Below are positions 38,880 through 49,322 of a stretch of 64,000 bases of DNA, one piece after another. The number at the start of each line of letters is the position of its first letter. Positions within the stretch are counted from its first letter, which is position 1. The translations under genes were made by a program, and so were the position numbers. The stretch comes from Tetramitus jugosus (taxonomy: Eukaryota > Heterolobosea > Eutetramitea > Acrasida > Vahlkampfiidae): NCBI GenBank assembly GCA_937625935.1, contig OW569346.1:496001-560000 (forward strand), in the 5' to 3' direction. Under the pieces are notes generated by a model. The model did no database searches. It was given only the letters and a program-made list of their open reading frames with translations, and had not been told where the DNA came from.

Positions 38880-41204
38880 ATGTTATCAACAACATCACCA
38901 CCTACTATTCAACCACAATCACCACCATCACAACCGCGAATGAGCAACGCCAGTAACAACAACAATAATAACAACTCTAATAATCACATGAACAGAGGTT
39001 CCATGACTCCCTCCTCACCCAACTCTTCATTCACCATGGGTTCTCCACAGAATCAAGATTCCGCACTCTCACAACAACATCAACAACAACAACGAGGTAA
39101 ATCAGTTCAGTTTACACAGGGAGCCATTGGTGCCATTCAACATCAACACTCGTACAGTAATAATTATCTTCAACAACAGGTGCACAACACGATGATGAGC
39201 ATGGATACGTCAGCAACAACAACAATCACACCACCTACTTCACCCATTTACATTAACACCAACACTACCAACACGATCAACACTACTATGGATCCATCTT
39301 TTATGGCTACACAACAATTACCACCACCAATCACAACCACACATGAGACAACAACAACCTCAACAACAACAACAACCACAGCAGCAACAAGTGCAACCAC
39401 AACACCAACGCATCATCATCAATCTCACTCTAGTCACATTCAAGAAGAAGACATGAACAACAATAATAATAGTGGTGGTGGTGCAGCACCAGTCTCTAGA
39501 GAAAAAAAGGGAAAATGGCACGTGAATGCCATGGGTTCCATCATTTACAAGGAACACGACTCGTACGATCTCATGAGACAAATTCAAATGGGTATCCGTA
39601 CCGTAATCAGTGAAGTCACTCCCAAGAAGCACCGTGAACTCTCTGCAAAAGATTTTTCTCACATTGAAAAACTCAATTTTCCCAATGCGGGCACACACAG
39701 GTCACCACCGCACGACCACCCATCATTTGTCTTTTATGACTATGCTCCACTGTGTTTTAGACACTTGAGAGAACGATTCGGTATCGATGCAGCTCACTTT
39801 ATGCTCAGTGTGTGTCATGATGAGTCATTGAGTATTTTGGGCACGCCCGGTAAGAGTGGTGCTCTGTTTTTCTTTAGTCAAGACATGAGATATATTCTAA
39901 AGACGGTGACCAAGAAGGAGAGCAAATTTTTGAGAAAAGTGTTGGCACAGTACTATAATCATGTCATGGCAAATCCGAGTACACTGATTACACGCTTCTA
40001 TGGTCTCTACAGTATCAAACCAACGGGTCAACTCTCTGGTAACAATGTTCGTTTCATTGTGATGAACAATGTGTTTGACACGCAGAAAGATGTGTTTTAT
40101 CGGTATGATCTCAAGGGCAGTACGATTGGCAGAGAAGCGTCCACAAAGGAAAAGTCTCGATTGAGACCAGTGCTCAAGGATTTGGACTTTATGGACGAGC
40201 AGAGAAAGATTCGTGTGGGACCAAAGATGAAATCCATGTTGCTGGATCAATTGAGGAGTGATTGCAAATTTATGGAGAGTATGAAGATTATGGACTATAG
40301 TTTGTTGTTGGGTGTGCATTCGTTTCCGGCTTCAGATTTGGAGAATTATGTCAGAGAGATGGAAGATCCACTGTTTTTGTCTCAAGTGTATCAACAGAGT
40401 CAACAACAACAACAGCAGCAGCAACCGATGGAACAAGTCCATTCGACAATGACGACGACTGCTGTGGCTTCTGCTGCAACAGCTACCAACACTACCAATG
40501 TAACAACAACAGCATCAACAGATGTAGCTCCTACGCTATTGACTTCAACAACAGGCACTGTAAATGATGATTCGGGGACAGCAAGCAGAGACACATCGCC
40601 CGCAAGCACTTCTCAAGAGACGACAGCACTGTCGCAGCAACCGTCAATGGACACCTCTGCGATAACAGTCAATGATATAGAGTTGAGTGTGATTGCTGAT
40701 ATCGATGGAAGAGAATATGCAAATGTGAATTATCAAAACACTGCGAATACGACAACCACTACTGTACAAAACGAAGCTGTTGCGACGAGTCATCTTCAAG
40801 TACCCACTCTGACAACAACAACAACAACGGCAGCAGTCGACTCTAATACTGAATCATCGACAGTAACGACACAAAAGAAATCAACATTGGTCAATCGAAA
40901 GTCATTTGCAGGTCGAATCCTATTTGCTCAGCCACAGTTGCAAATTGAGAAACATTTTCATGGCGAAGATCATTCCTCCTTTCAAAAATTCCACGGAGGA
41001 TTGCTTTCACCAGTGGCGACAAAAGATGGCAACAGAGAAATTTATTTTGTTGGTGTGATCGATATCTTGCAAAAGTGGAACAACAGGAAGCAATTGGAGA
41101 ATATTTTCAAGGGCATGAAGTATGATAAGGCAAAGATTTCCAGTGTCAATCCAAAGAACTATGCTCACAGATTCTGTGACTTTGTAGAGAAGGCAATGGA
41201 ATAA
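38880..41204 (+). CDS. Phosphatidylinositol-phosphate kinase (PIP5K/PIP4K family)
   Basis: 774 aa from the ATG at 38880. Makes PI(4,5)P2 from a PI monophosphate at membranes. Residues 1-215 are low complexity (Asn, Gln, Thr tracts). The kinase domain has YDLMRQIQMGIRTVISEV, GKSGALFFFS (G-loop), YILKTV with ATP-binding Lys341, YRYDLKGSTIGR, and MKIMDYSLLLGVH with catalytic Asp472. A ~220-residue Gln/Thr/Ser-rich insert (~505-705) splits the domain. The last part, EIYFVGVIDILQKWNNRKQLEN, carries the metal-binding IDIL Asp and the activation/specificity region. The missing Glu/Ala specificity residue could tell PI5K from PI4K in an alignment. Confidence 0.9.
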   Translation: MLSTTSPPTIQPQSPPSQPRMSNASNNNNNNNSNNHMNRGSMTPSSPNSSFTMGSPQNQDSALSQQHQQQQRGKSVQFTQGAIGAIQHQHSYSNNYLQQQVHNTMMSMDTSATTTITPPTSPIYINTNTTNTINTTMDPSFMATQQLPPPITTTHETTTTSTTTTTTAATSATTTPTHHHQSHSSHIQEEDMNNNNNSGGGAAPVSREKKGKWHVNAMGSIIYKEHDSYDLMRQIQMGIRTVISEVTPKKHRELSAKDFSHIEKLNFPNAGTHRSPPHDHPSFVFYDYAPLCFRHLRERFGIDAAHFMLSVCHDESLSILGTPGKSGALFFFSQDMRYILKTVTKKESKFLRKVLAQYYNHVMANPSTLITRFYGLYSIKPTGQLSGNNVRFIVMNNVFDTQKDVFYRYDLKGSTIGREASTKEKSRLRPVLKDLDFMDEQRKIRVGPKMKSMLLDQLRSDCKFMESMKIMDYSLLLGVHSFPASDLENYVREMEDPLFLSQVYQQSQQQQQQQQPMEQVHSTMTTTAVASAATATNTTNVTTTASTDVAPTLLTSTTGTVNDDSGTASRDTSPASTSQETTALSQQPSMDTSAITVNDIELSVIADIDGREYANVNYQNTANTTTTTVQNEAVATSHLQVPTLTTTTTTAAVDSNTESSTVTTQKKSTLVNRKSFAGRILFAQPQLQIEKHFHGEDHSSFQKFHGGLLSPVATKDGNREIYFVGVIDILQKWNNRKQLENIFKGMKYDKAKISSVNPKNYAHRFCDFVEKAME

Positions 41205-41289
41205 ACAACAACAACAACGTGATCATTCTCACCACACAAATTGGCCACTCATCATCATCATACTACATGTTCGATCTTTCTTCTATGGT

Positions 41290-41565
41290 TCATTCTGCTG
41301 CTTGTTGTGCAGATTCCTCATCTATTGACGTCACATGATTCTTCTTCAGTATGAAACACTGTTCCACATGTGTGCCGGGCAGCATGACGAGACCAGATGG
41401 TTTCCTGTGTCCGTTCGTCATTGTTTCCATTGTTTCTCCCAGTATAATGTTCTTTTCATGATCTACACAAATAAACAGCCCTTCAAAGATTCTTCCATCA
41501 CTGATCTTGACGCGCATTGGTTGATTAACCCAGTGCTCTTCAATCAGTCTTGCATTTTTGGTCAT
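41290..41565 (-). CDS. LSM-domain protein, NAA38/LSMD1-like
   Basis: 91 aa from the ATG at 41563-41565 ([12 protein letters not shown]). A complete Sm fold: Sm1 ([20 protein letters not shown]) with the DG turn, then [10 protein letters not shown], and Sm2-like [13 protein letters not shown]. The missing (K/R)G in Sm2, replaced by PGTHV, fits the NatC acetyltransferase auxiliary subunit NAA38 better than RNA-binding LSMs. Convergent with the PIP kinase gene, 85 bp apart. Confidence 0.75.
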   Translation of the reverse strand: MTKNARLIEEHWVNQPMRVKISDGRIFEGLFICVDHEKNIILGETMETMTNGHRKPSGLVMLPGTHVEQCFILKKNHVTSIDEESAQQAAE

Positions 41566-41617
41566 TCTTTGTTGTTTTGTTTTTATTATTAACCCGATTG
41601 AAAGCAAAAAATTGTCA

Positions 41618-41690
41618 CGCCCACCGAGGGGCTCGAACCCTCGACCACAAGGTTAAGAGCCTTGCGCTCTACCGACTGAGCTAGACGGGC
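41618..41690 (-). tRNA. tRNA-Lys (CTT anticodon)
   Basis: On -, GCCCGTCTAGCTCAGTCGGT opens a 73-nt cloverleaf. The acceptor stem GCCCGTC/GGTGGGC has two G-T wobbles, the D arm is CTCAGTCGGTAGAG, the anticodon loop is CTCTTAA (anticodon CTT), and the T arm is GTTCGAGCCC-like. Discriminator G, no intron, no encoded CCA. Confidence 0.95.
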
Positions 41691-41735
41691 TACATAGCAA
41701 TTCCTAAAATAGCCGTTCTCGATTCGGAGTAACTA

Positions 41736-42113
41736 CTATAAATCTCCGAACATCTGCTGGAAGTAAAACTCGTCCACTGGCTGTCTGTCCTTCTTGTGAG
41801 GCTTCTTTGTGTTCGTGTCTCTCGTAGGAGAGTGACCTTGCCACGATCTGAATCTCTCTTCACCAGTCAAGTCCTTCTCTCTACTGAACATTTGCCGATC
41901 AATATCGTTGTGCGTGAGACCACCAACATTGATCTCGCTCATGTCGACCGCTGAGATATCTCCATTGCAACGACTCTTCACTTCAGTGTTGAACTTTTTT
42001 CTGAGCCTTGTTTTCTTGTTTGTTTGTTTCTTTTCACTTGTTTTTGGGACGACTGGAGTTTGTCTCTTTGTTTTGCCTGCTCTGGCCAGTTGTGCATAAT
42101 AAATTCTCGCCAT
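41736..42113 (-). CDS. Small basic protein with an eS30-like N-terminus
   Basis: 125 aa. Residues 8-45 (QLARAGKTKRQTPVVPK, then KKQTNKKTRLRKKFN) resemble ribosomal protein eS30 (LARAGK..QTPKV...K...), whose mature form is ~60 aa. The C-terminal ~80 residues do not belong to eS30 and include a repeated-looking charged region ending EFYFQQMFGDL. It could be an eS30 variant with an extension or an unrelated nucleolar protein. No ubiquitin-like fusion precedes it. tRNA-Lys lies 46 bp downstream. Confidence 0.6.
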   Translation of the reverse strand: MARIYYAQLARAGKTKRQTPVVPKTSEKKQTNKKTRLRKKFNTEVKSRCNGDISAVDMSEINVGGLTHNDIDRQMFSREKDLTGEERFRSWQGHSPTRDTNTKKPHKKDRQPVDEFYFQQMFGDL

Positions 42114-42237
42114 TGCGTCGAAATGGCTTGTGGTCGTGCAGGTTTGTTGTTGTTTTGTTTTTTGATGTCCCGTACGTGAACTAAATCACTCGAACTTATT
42201 ATCGGTCTAACAATAATTTTTCCAACACAAGCTTGGC

Positions 42238-45200
42238 ATGACAACTCCAAGCCAATTGAAGTTGTCGGCTCTCGAAAATAACTCCACACTTGATATCCGA
42301 CAACAACAACAAAAAAGCGGACAACACCCCCCTTGCTCGCTAGCAACAACAAACAACAAACAACACATGTCAACACCAACACGTAACAAGCGTCATAGTG
42401 TGCTGGCCTTCACTGAACTAGGTCGGCTATTCATCAAACCCCACGCCAAACGTCCATCATCCTCTTCATCATCAACAAACAATGCCAATGAACCTCCATC
42501 GACACCCATTCACTCATCCATCAAACAAAAATTCACTGGCAACAGCAATACCACCTCCACCAACAACAACAATAATAGCAACCAACAAAAATCAGAAGCG
42601 ACATCAACAACAACTACAACAACACAAGAAGAAGCATTAAAACAACAACAACAACAAAATGCACTGTCCAATGCAGTTTCATCCGGTGATATACTTCCAT
42701 CGGCATATCTCATTGGACATGAACAAAGTTTGGCCTTTTTGGTCGCAAGAGATGACTTGTTTCTCAATCGAACGTGCATTGAACTTGTTCGCGTCACATC
42801 GCCCAACGTCATTATGCGCAGAGTGCTCTATGTTCACGAAAGAATTGTAAAGGTGGTGAGTGCGAGCTTGAATCACGATTCCACCATTTTAGCTTACACT
42901 GTTTTTGTGAAGAAACAACAACAACAACAGCAGCAGCAAACAGAAACTGGTCATAATAGTTCAAATGATGGTAGTGGTGGTAATAGTGGTGATTTGGATG
43001 AAAAACAGGAAATGCGTCTTGGTGGCTCACAGAGACGATCATCATCGTCCAAGAGTTCCTCCTCTGTTGGTTTTTATGAGAGCTATTTGATTGAAGTGGA
43101 AAAATCAAATCGATACTTGTTTGATGTTCGAGGAACTCAGTTGCAGAGAATTCAGGTTCGATATCGATATGTTGTGTGTTCTTGTGTGAATTTTTTTTTT
43201 CATTTCTTGTGCTCACCACCAACATTGTGTTCATTTTTTGTTCATATATTGTTGTTGTTGTTGATTGCCTTCTTTCTTTGTCACTGTACTAATCATTCAT
43301 TGTCAATACTGACATGACTTTAGTTTATACATGATCAAAATCGAAGAGGAACATCCTTCTTGTTCATGAGAGACAAGGAAAGAATAGAGCTGTATCATGT
43401 CATGACAGAGAAGATTAGAAAAGTGACCAGAATAAGAAATCAGCCTGAATTTCAAGCTACATTTGTGAAATCGCACCTCTGGATGCAGTGGGATCCTGAA
43501 GGCTCACTATTGTACTATATGGTCCGAGTGAAACCAGATTCGAGTCGACCAAGCAATAATAGTAATAATAATAATAATAGCAATGCTGCTCATTATCCGA
43601 GTACAAACAATAATAGTAACAATTCATCGTTTTCTGGTTCAGCGAATCAGCTTGGAAATGGTGGAGTGTCCTCTCCGCGTGCCGGCAGTAGTAGCAATCG
43701 ACTCAATGCTTCGAAAATGGTCAATGATGGTCATCAAACAGTGGAGTGCGCCATTCGATGCTGTAATTTCTCTGATGCCAATCGACCTCATATGTTGTTT
43801 GATTATGTGCTACCCATATCGATTAGTAGTGAGCTGTTGTCAGGTTCTTCGCACATTGATCGTTTTCCGTGGCGCAATGGAAACTGCTCACCTGATAGCT
43901 CTGTCTTTTTCCAAATCGTCAAGGTTGAGGTATGTTTCGTTGTTGTTTCTTTCCCTCATATTTAACTATTTTTTCTATGAGACATTGACTTACATCATTG
44001 CCCTTCTCCGTTTTATGTGATTATTAGAATGGACTTTGCCTTTGTCAGCAACACGTTCAAACAGTTGCAATAGAGAACAAGGAAACAGTGTTCACTATTA
44101 AAATCTCCATTTATGTGCTTCATCATCGCACAAAGATCGATTACACGATACCAGCAGAACAGTTGGCGCATATTGATCCCTCGATTCGCAAATATGTTCG
44201 AGCATTCTTTGGACTAATGGACAACATGTTAGTTGTTTATGTGCCGGGTGCACATTTGCAACTGTTGGATGTGTGTTCGAATCACAAGCCTGTACCATTA
44301 ATACAATTCACCAGAGCTGATGTACCGCATCTACCCTTCTATACTGGAGGAGTTGAGATGGCAATCAGTATTCAATCAGGAAAGCTTGATACGACAGACA
44401 CTACGGACGTGCTACTAAATCTTCGTAAGGGAGTCGTATATTCCTATCGGTTGAGTCTTGCCTCGCTAGAGCGGTGGTGTTTTGTGCCTAGGGCTCCTCA
44501 AGAATCAGTCGCTTTAGTTCATATACTTATTCATCACCTGAAAAATGTAGGTTTGCTGGAGCAGTTGATGAAAACATTCTGTTCTTACAAGTATCGAAAG
44601 TCATTGGCAGCAATTATTGAAGAGTATTTGACCGGAATGGCTTTCGATTTGTATTCGCAACAATCTGCTACTGACAAGGAGTTCCTAAAGTTAGTTCCAT
44701 TAAGCTCTCTGGAGCGGAGTAGCCCATCTGATTTTCCAGACTTTGCGATTCAAAGTTTGGGCAGTTACTACGACTATGGCAATAATGTGATGGGCAAGAC
44801 GATACGCTCTCCTCACAAGCATTGCACATCTTTCATCTTGAGGAATTTGATCGTCAGTAAACTGTTGGCGAGTGATCCCTTTCAGTCACAGTCGACAGGC
44901 ACAACCTCAAACAACTCCAGTAGTAACAATATAGTGGCAGTCGGTAAGAATTCATCGAGTGATCTACCAACAAAATCAAGCTTTAAGACATCATTCTTTA
45001 GCTTTTTCATGAGATCTGTTGACGAGGGAAAGCCAATTCTACCCGATGTACCACTAATGGATGATACCTATGGACAACAGTCGAGAACTATGTTTGTCGA
45101 GACATTGTTAGACATTTTGAGTGCAGGCACTCGAGATGTCAAACAAAAACAGCGAATTTCCAAATCTCTTTCAGAGTATGTGACCATATTGACAAAACAA

Positions 45201-46126
45201 ACGAACCACTTGTGGACCAACGTACGAAAGGATGAATACACATTGCAATACTTTCGGGTGATTGAGTCATTTGCAGCAGCACTAGATGAATCCTGTTTCC
45301 CTGTGCCGAACGAATTCACAACTCATTTTTCAATTGTGGCTTACCAATCACTAGCGAGAAGGTAACTAACATTATCATACTTACCATTTTGTGTCACACA
45401 ACCAAACATTAATTGACACTCAATTTTACTCTTAATAGTGCATTTTTACAATACGTCTCACGTGGAATCGTAAAGATTTCAGAGGATGTTCTGAGACACA
45501 TTTCTCGTGACTTGTTTACTGAGTCAACAGAAAACAGTGCCCCAGCTCACAGGTTTACTGAGCAACAAAATCAATCCTTCTTTGCTTCATTGCTCCAGAA
45601 TGTGCATGACAATGAGTTAAGGCTATCGTACTATGAGAAATTGTTGACTCAGTCGCCGTTGATGATGGATCACTATCATCAATCGTTGGCTGTGAATGCC
45701 TCATCCTTTGACATGCTTCTAGAATCCTATAATCAATTGATGAACTCGCAACAAAATGGCCAGCAGCACCTGACTGATGGAACCGAGATGATTGATAGTG
45801 GAATTAACACATCGTTTGCTCCTCTTACTATTTATTTATTGTCACTCAGTTCGGAGAGAAGCCAACCCCTAGCAAATACGATCACTTCTCAGCCATTGAA
45901 TATTGGTTCACCACCATCGTCAGACTCGAGCAACACTCCATCTCATTCATTCTTCTCATTCATGACTCCATCGACCGCATCAAGGGATTCAGGTTATCCA
46001 GACCTGGACAACATTTTTGCCGAGAGTGACAGCGCCAGTGAAGACATTTTGACTTATGAAGATCATTACACAAGATACATACTCCAGCATTCTGAGCAAG
46101 TACTTCACGATTTCACACTGGAATAA
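42238..46126 (+). CDS. GSAP: GSAP-like protein (gamma-secretase-activating protein/pigeon family), four exons
   Basis: Exons 42238-43155, 43324-43929, 44028-45361 and 45439-46126. Introns are 168, 98 and 77 bp, all GT-AG and frame-consistent, giving 1181 aa. Residues 1-150 and several later stretches are Gln/Asn/Ser tracts. The early part has a beta-propeller feel (YLIGHEQSLAFLVARDD, KSHLWMQWDPEGSLLYYMV). The diagnostic segment LVVYVPGAHLQLLDV closely follows the GSAP pattern, and the helical C-terminal half (VALVHILIHHLKNVGLLEQL) fits the rest of the family. In animals GSAP binds gamma-secretase and APP; the role in a protist is unknown. The first intron donor (CAG-GTTCGA) is weaker than the others. 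Confidence 0.8.
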
Positions 46127-46398
46127 ACACCGTTGCCGCACAGATCACCTGATCCCCATTTTCTCGTTGTATTTTCCCAAATTGCCAGTAAAACTTAAAA
46201 ATAGAATACAACGAACATAAACGGTTATGCGGGCCTTTGAAAAAACTCCTATTCTTCCGATGGCTTCGTCTGGCCACCAGAGTCCAGAAAAATTCGCATG
46301 GCAAAAGTTTGTCAGGTTCAAAAAAAGGAAGCAAAGCAACACACCTCCTTCACCCCCCGAGCTATTTACGTTAAAAGTGACAACACATCCAATCCTTT

Positions 46399-47697
46399 AT
46401 GATACAATCTGCGACCGTTACAACACATTATCCATCTCATAAACTACAACAGAACATTTACCATGCTCTAACTGCTTTTCTGTGCATTTTCAAGAATTTG
46501 ATGATTTGTAAGAAAATCCTCCATTCTGTCCCAAGTCACAAGCGAAATCAAATCTCGTTCATGAGTGCCATATTCATCATGATTCTAGCCAATGAATTCG
46601 GTTCCTGGTTAAGCAAGCTTCTTCTCATGTTTGCTCTTCCATCATCACCGACATCACTGTCGTCATCATCATTGAGATCCTCTTCTGTGCAAAGGAGTTC
46701 TTACTTCTTCTCACTGGAGAATAATCTAAAGGTCGAATGTGCCATCATGGTATGGCTTCTGGTGAATCATGTACTGCCCAAGCACTTTGTCTACGATTAC
46801 TTGTTTCCAATCATGAACAGAGCACCATTCAATTTCATTTACTATGTGCCACATGATTGGCGCAAGGGACTTGGCCTCTGTTCATTCATTGAAAAGTATC
46901 GCAAGAGATGCCTGCATTACTTTGATGCCGAATACGTGGATGACTACTACTACTATTATTCTTACGATAGAGACTATGAGTCTCACAGTGAGATTTCGAT
47001 ACAAGACGTGGCATTCATCTCACAGAACAGTATACTACTTCCTCTGTTGGCCAGCACGATATCATCCTGTTCTAGCACCTTTACATTCACTTTGCTCAAA
47101 TCGATTCTGTTGCCAAGTTGCGACGACGAAGAAGATGACAGCAAAACAACCACAACAATCGAACGGAGGAGGAATTCCACTTCGTCATCATCCAAGGGCA
47201 TTCACAGCATGTTAGCTCCAGTGCTGTACAAGATGAAGCTTCGATTCATTGCAGCGTTCATTTACAATGTCATTGTGTATGAGTGTGGTAGTCGATTCTT
47301 GATTCAATGGAACGGTTATCAAATGATCAGGATGGAGACACTGATTGCCATCTTGTTTGCCATGTTACCTATTCATCGATATCTCGTTGATAAGAGCGGC
47401 ATTGTGAACCAACATTCGATATTTGCCGAAGTAACAGCTTCGTTGGATATAGTCCCAGCTACCAGTACTGCTGTTGAACCAATTGATTCAACGACGACAG
47501 CAACAACAACGGTACAAAAGATGGTTCCATCCAAGCCATTTTCAACCATGTATGCTACTGTGATTCAAACAGCTTATTCCATCATGAGTGAACGACAGTT
47601 GTTGAGAAGCAAAACCACTGCTGCGTATCACGAGATAGTCCCAGAGACTGAAGAAGAGGAAGAAGGATCAGGATCCAAATCAATTGCATGTTCGTGA
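46399..47697 (+). CDS. Multi-pass membrane protein of unknown function
   Basis: 432 aa from the ATG at 46399. About five to seven hydrophobic spans: ISFMSAIFIMILANEFGSWL, LLLMFALP, VECAIMVWLLVNHVLPKHF, a pair after residue 210 (SILLPLLASTISSC), FIAAFIYNVIVYECG and TLIAILFAMLPIHRYLV. Ser, Tyr and acidic runs separate them, and the tail ends in a Glu patch. The spacing recalls small cation-channel proteins of the TRIC type but I see no signature, so it is left unassigned. Confidence 0.65.
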   Translation: MIQSATVTTHYPSHKLQQNIYHALTAFLCIFKNLMICKKILHSVPSHKRNQISFMSAIFIMILANEFGSWLSKLLLMFALPSSPTSLSSSSLRSSSVQRSSYFFSLENNLKVECAIMVWLLVNHVLPKHFVYDYLFPIMNRAPFNFIYYVPHDWRKGLGLCSFIEKYRKRCLHYFDAEYVDDYYYYYSYDRDYESHSEISIQDVAFISQNSILLPLLASTISSCSSTFTFTLLKSILLPSCDDEEDDSKTTTTIERRRNSTSSSSKGIHSMLAPVLYKMKLRFIAAFIYNVIVYECGSRFLIQWNGYQMIRMETLIAILFAMLPIHRYLVDKSGIVNQHSIFAEVTASLDIVPATSTAVEPIDSTTTATTTVQKMVPSKPFSTMYATVIQTAYSIMSERQLLRSKTTAAYHEIVPETEEEEEGSGSKSIACS

Positions 47698-47876
47698 GAA
47701 TGACATATTGAAATGGTTTTGTTTCTGACTTTGGCCAAGCAGGCTGACGTGGTTGGTCCACTAATTTTCAAAGGAACCACCCACCCTGAGCTATAATTCA
47801 TCCAAATGGAGGATACGTCGCTTCATCTGGTGAGTAATAAACTTCTTTTTTCAATCACATGCAGCTATACTCTCCA

Positions 47877-49220
47877 TCAATTCATGAGTATGATCTCACA
47901 GTCCGTCAATGTGCGTCGTTTCTGCAACTTTGAGAGTACTCTTCGAAAGATGTGGCTGTGATCGCATTTCTCTCTGATTCCCGTCTCAATAATAACATAC
48001 CTGTTCTCTTCATACAAAGAATTACCACCCATGACTAATAATCTTCCATTTCCTACATGCAGAGTAGTATGGTCAGATCGATTGAACGAGTCCAAACATG
48101 TGCATTCAGCTTGATACCAGATAGAGTTCTTCAATGAGTAAACGTATACTGAGCTAGTGTTTCGAACTCCGAATTGCCTTGCGAAGATGATCATGAAATC
48201 GCCCACCACAGTTGCTGAATGTGCAACAAAATCATGACAAGTATACAATGGAATATGAAAAGGCACCTCCCAACATTCTAGAGAATCATAACTGTGTTAC
48301 AAACTAGTTCTTATTCTATTAACAATAAATCATTCGGACGTACATACTTGTATCAATATTGAATATATAAATGTATTGACAAACCTCCCCGCCCAATACA
48401 TAGATCTTTCCTTTGTAAAACACTGCAGAGTGATTACATACAGGAGGAAGAGTCATGTCATTTTTTCCAACAGAGTAGTTATCACCACCATTAGAGTCAA
48501 TCACCTCATCAAACTCCATCGTGTATGGATTCAGTACATAGATGTCATTTTGCTCCTCCATCTTCCCCGTTCTCACATCCAAACACTTTCCTCCTATTAT
48601 ATAAATTCGATAAGATTCCGTGTCGGTGTACTCCTTTTTGACCACTGTCATCGTGTGATTCGGTGAGCAGCAGAAGACAATGGAAGCTCTTCTCTCTAGC
48701 AAGTGTGCATGACTCACCCATCTCCACTTATGGATTCTACATGTCTCTCACAGTGATTGCAGGCGAGTGTTTGTATGCTGCAGTGTTTGGTGATTGGATT
48801 CAACCATCAGAACACGGTGGCATGGCATGTATGTTGTTAAAAGTTGGATGTCAACAAGCAATCCTCTAAGGTCGTGATTATTCAATCTAAGTATGATGGG
48901 ATATCCATTGTACTTCCATGAGCTGACGATGAGAACAACAACCGCAAATTGTGAGAAGAGGAGATCGATTAGAAGAGTATCATTGCTTTGACAAGATCAT
49001 TGGAGAAGAAATGATTCAGTTCTTGCCTTCTAGAACGAACAATTAGCAGATGATGGACTTTTATCCAATTACAATTCGATTATCCTCTTGAGAGCTGATA
49101 GAACCATGGGTGGAGACCTGTACAAATTACAGGAACCAAATCCCCACTCTTTGCTCCAACTGATAGATCACAGCTAAATAAATCACTTTGGGAATTCCAC
49201 AGATATTTCTCCGCGTCCAT
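47877..49220 (-). CDS. Kelch-repeat protein, spliced, 5' part unresolved
   Basis: Supported exons on -: about 48747-48344 and 48291-47877, joined by a 52-bp GT-AG intron (donor GTACGT) to give FNIDTS-I-YDSLECWEVPFH. Kelch blades: YRIYIIGGKCLD with NDIYVLNPYTMEFDEV, HSAVFYKGKIYVLGGE, HSATVVGDFMIIFARQ with VYVYSLKNSIWY, and HTTLHVGNGRLLVMGG. Upstream, KWRWVSHAHLLERRASIVF follows an AG acceptor near 48747. A likely first exon starts at the ATG at 49218-49220 (MDAEKYLWNSQSDLFSCDLS), but exons between 48750 and 49110 could not be worked out. Function unknown. Confidence 0.55.
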
Positions 49221-49322
49221 TCTTGCGAGTTCCCATTGGACTTCCGTTTTTGTGCGCAGTTATCAACCCATTCTCGCAAAAATTCGAAAGAGTGCGCGAC
49301 CACAACCACACAACTACATTAA

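Noticed and set aside
48663..48869. + strand ORF resembling a small membrane protein
   Set aside because: It starts inside the antisense of a kelch exon, is short, and I could not match a family; recorded as an observation only.
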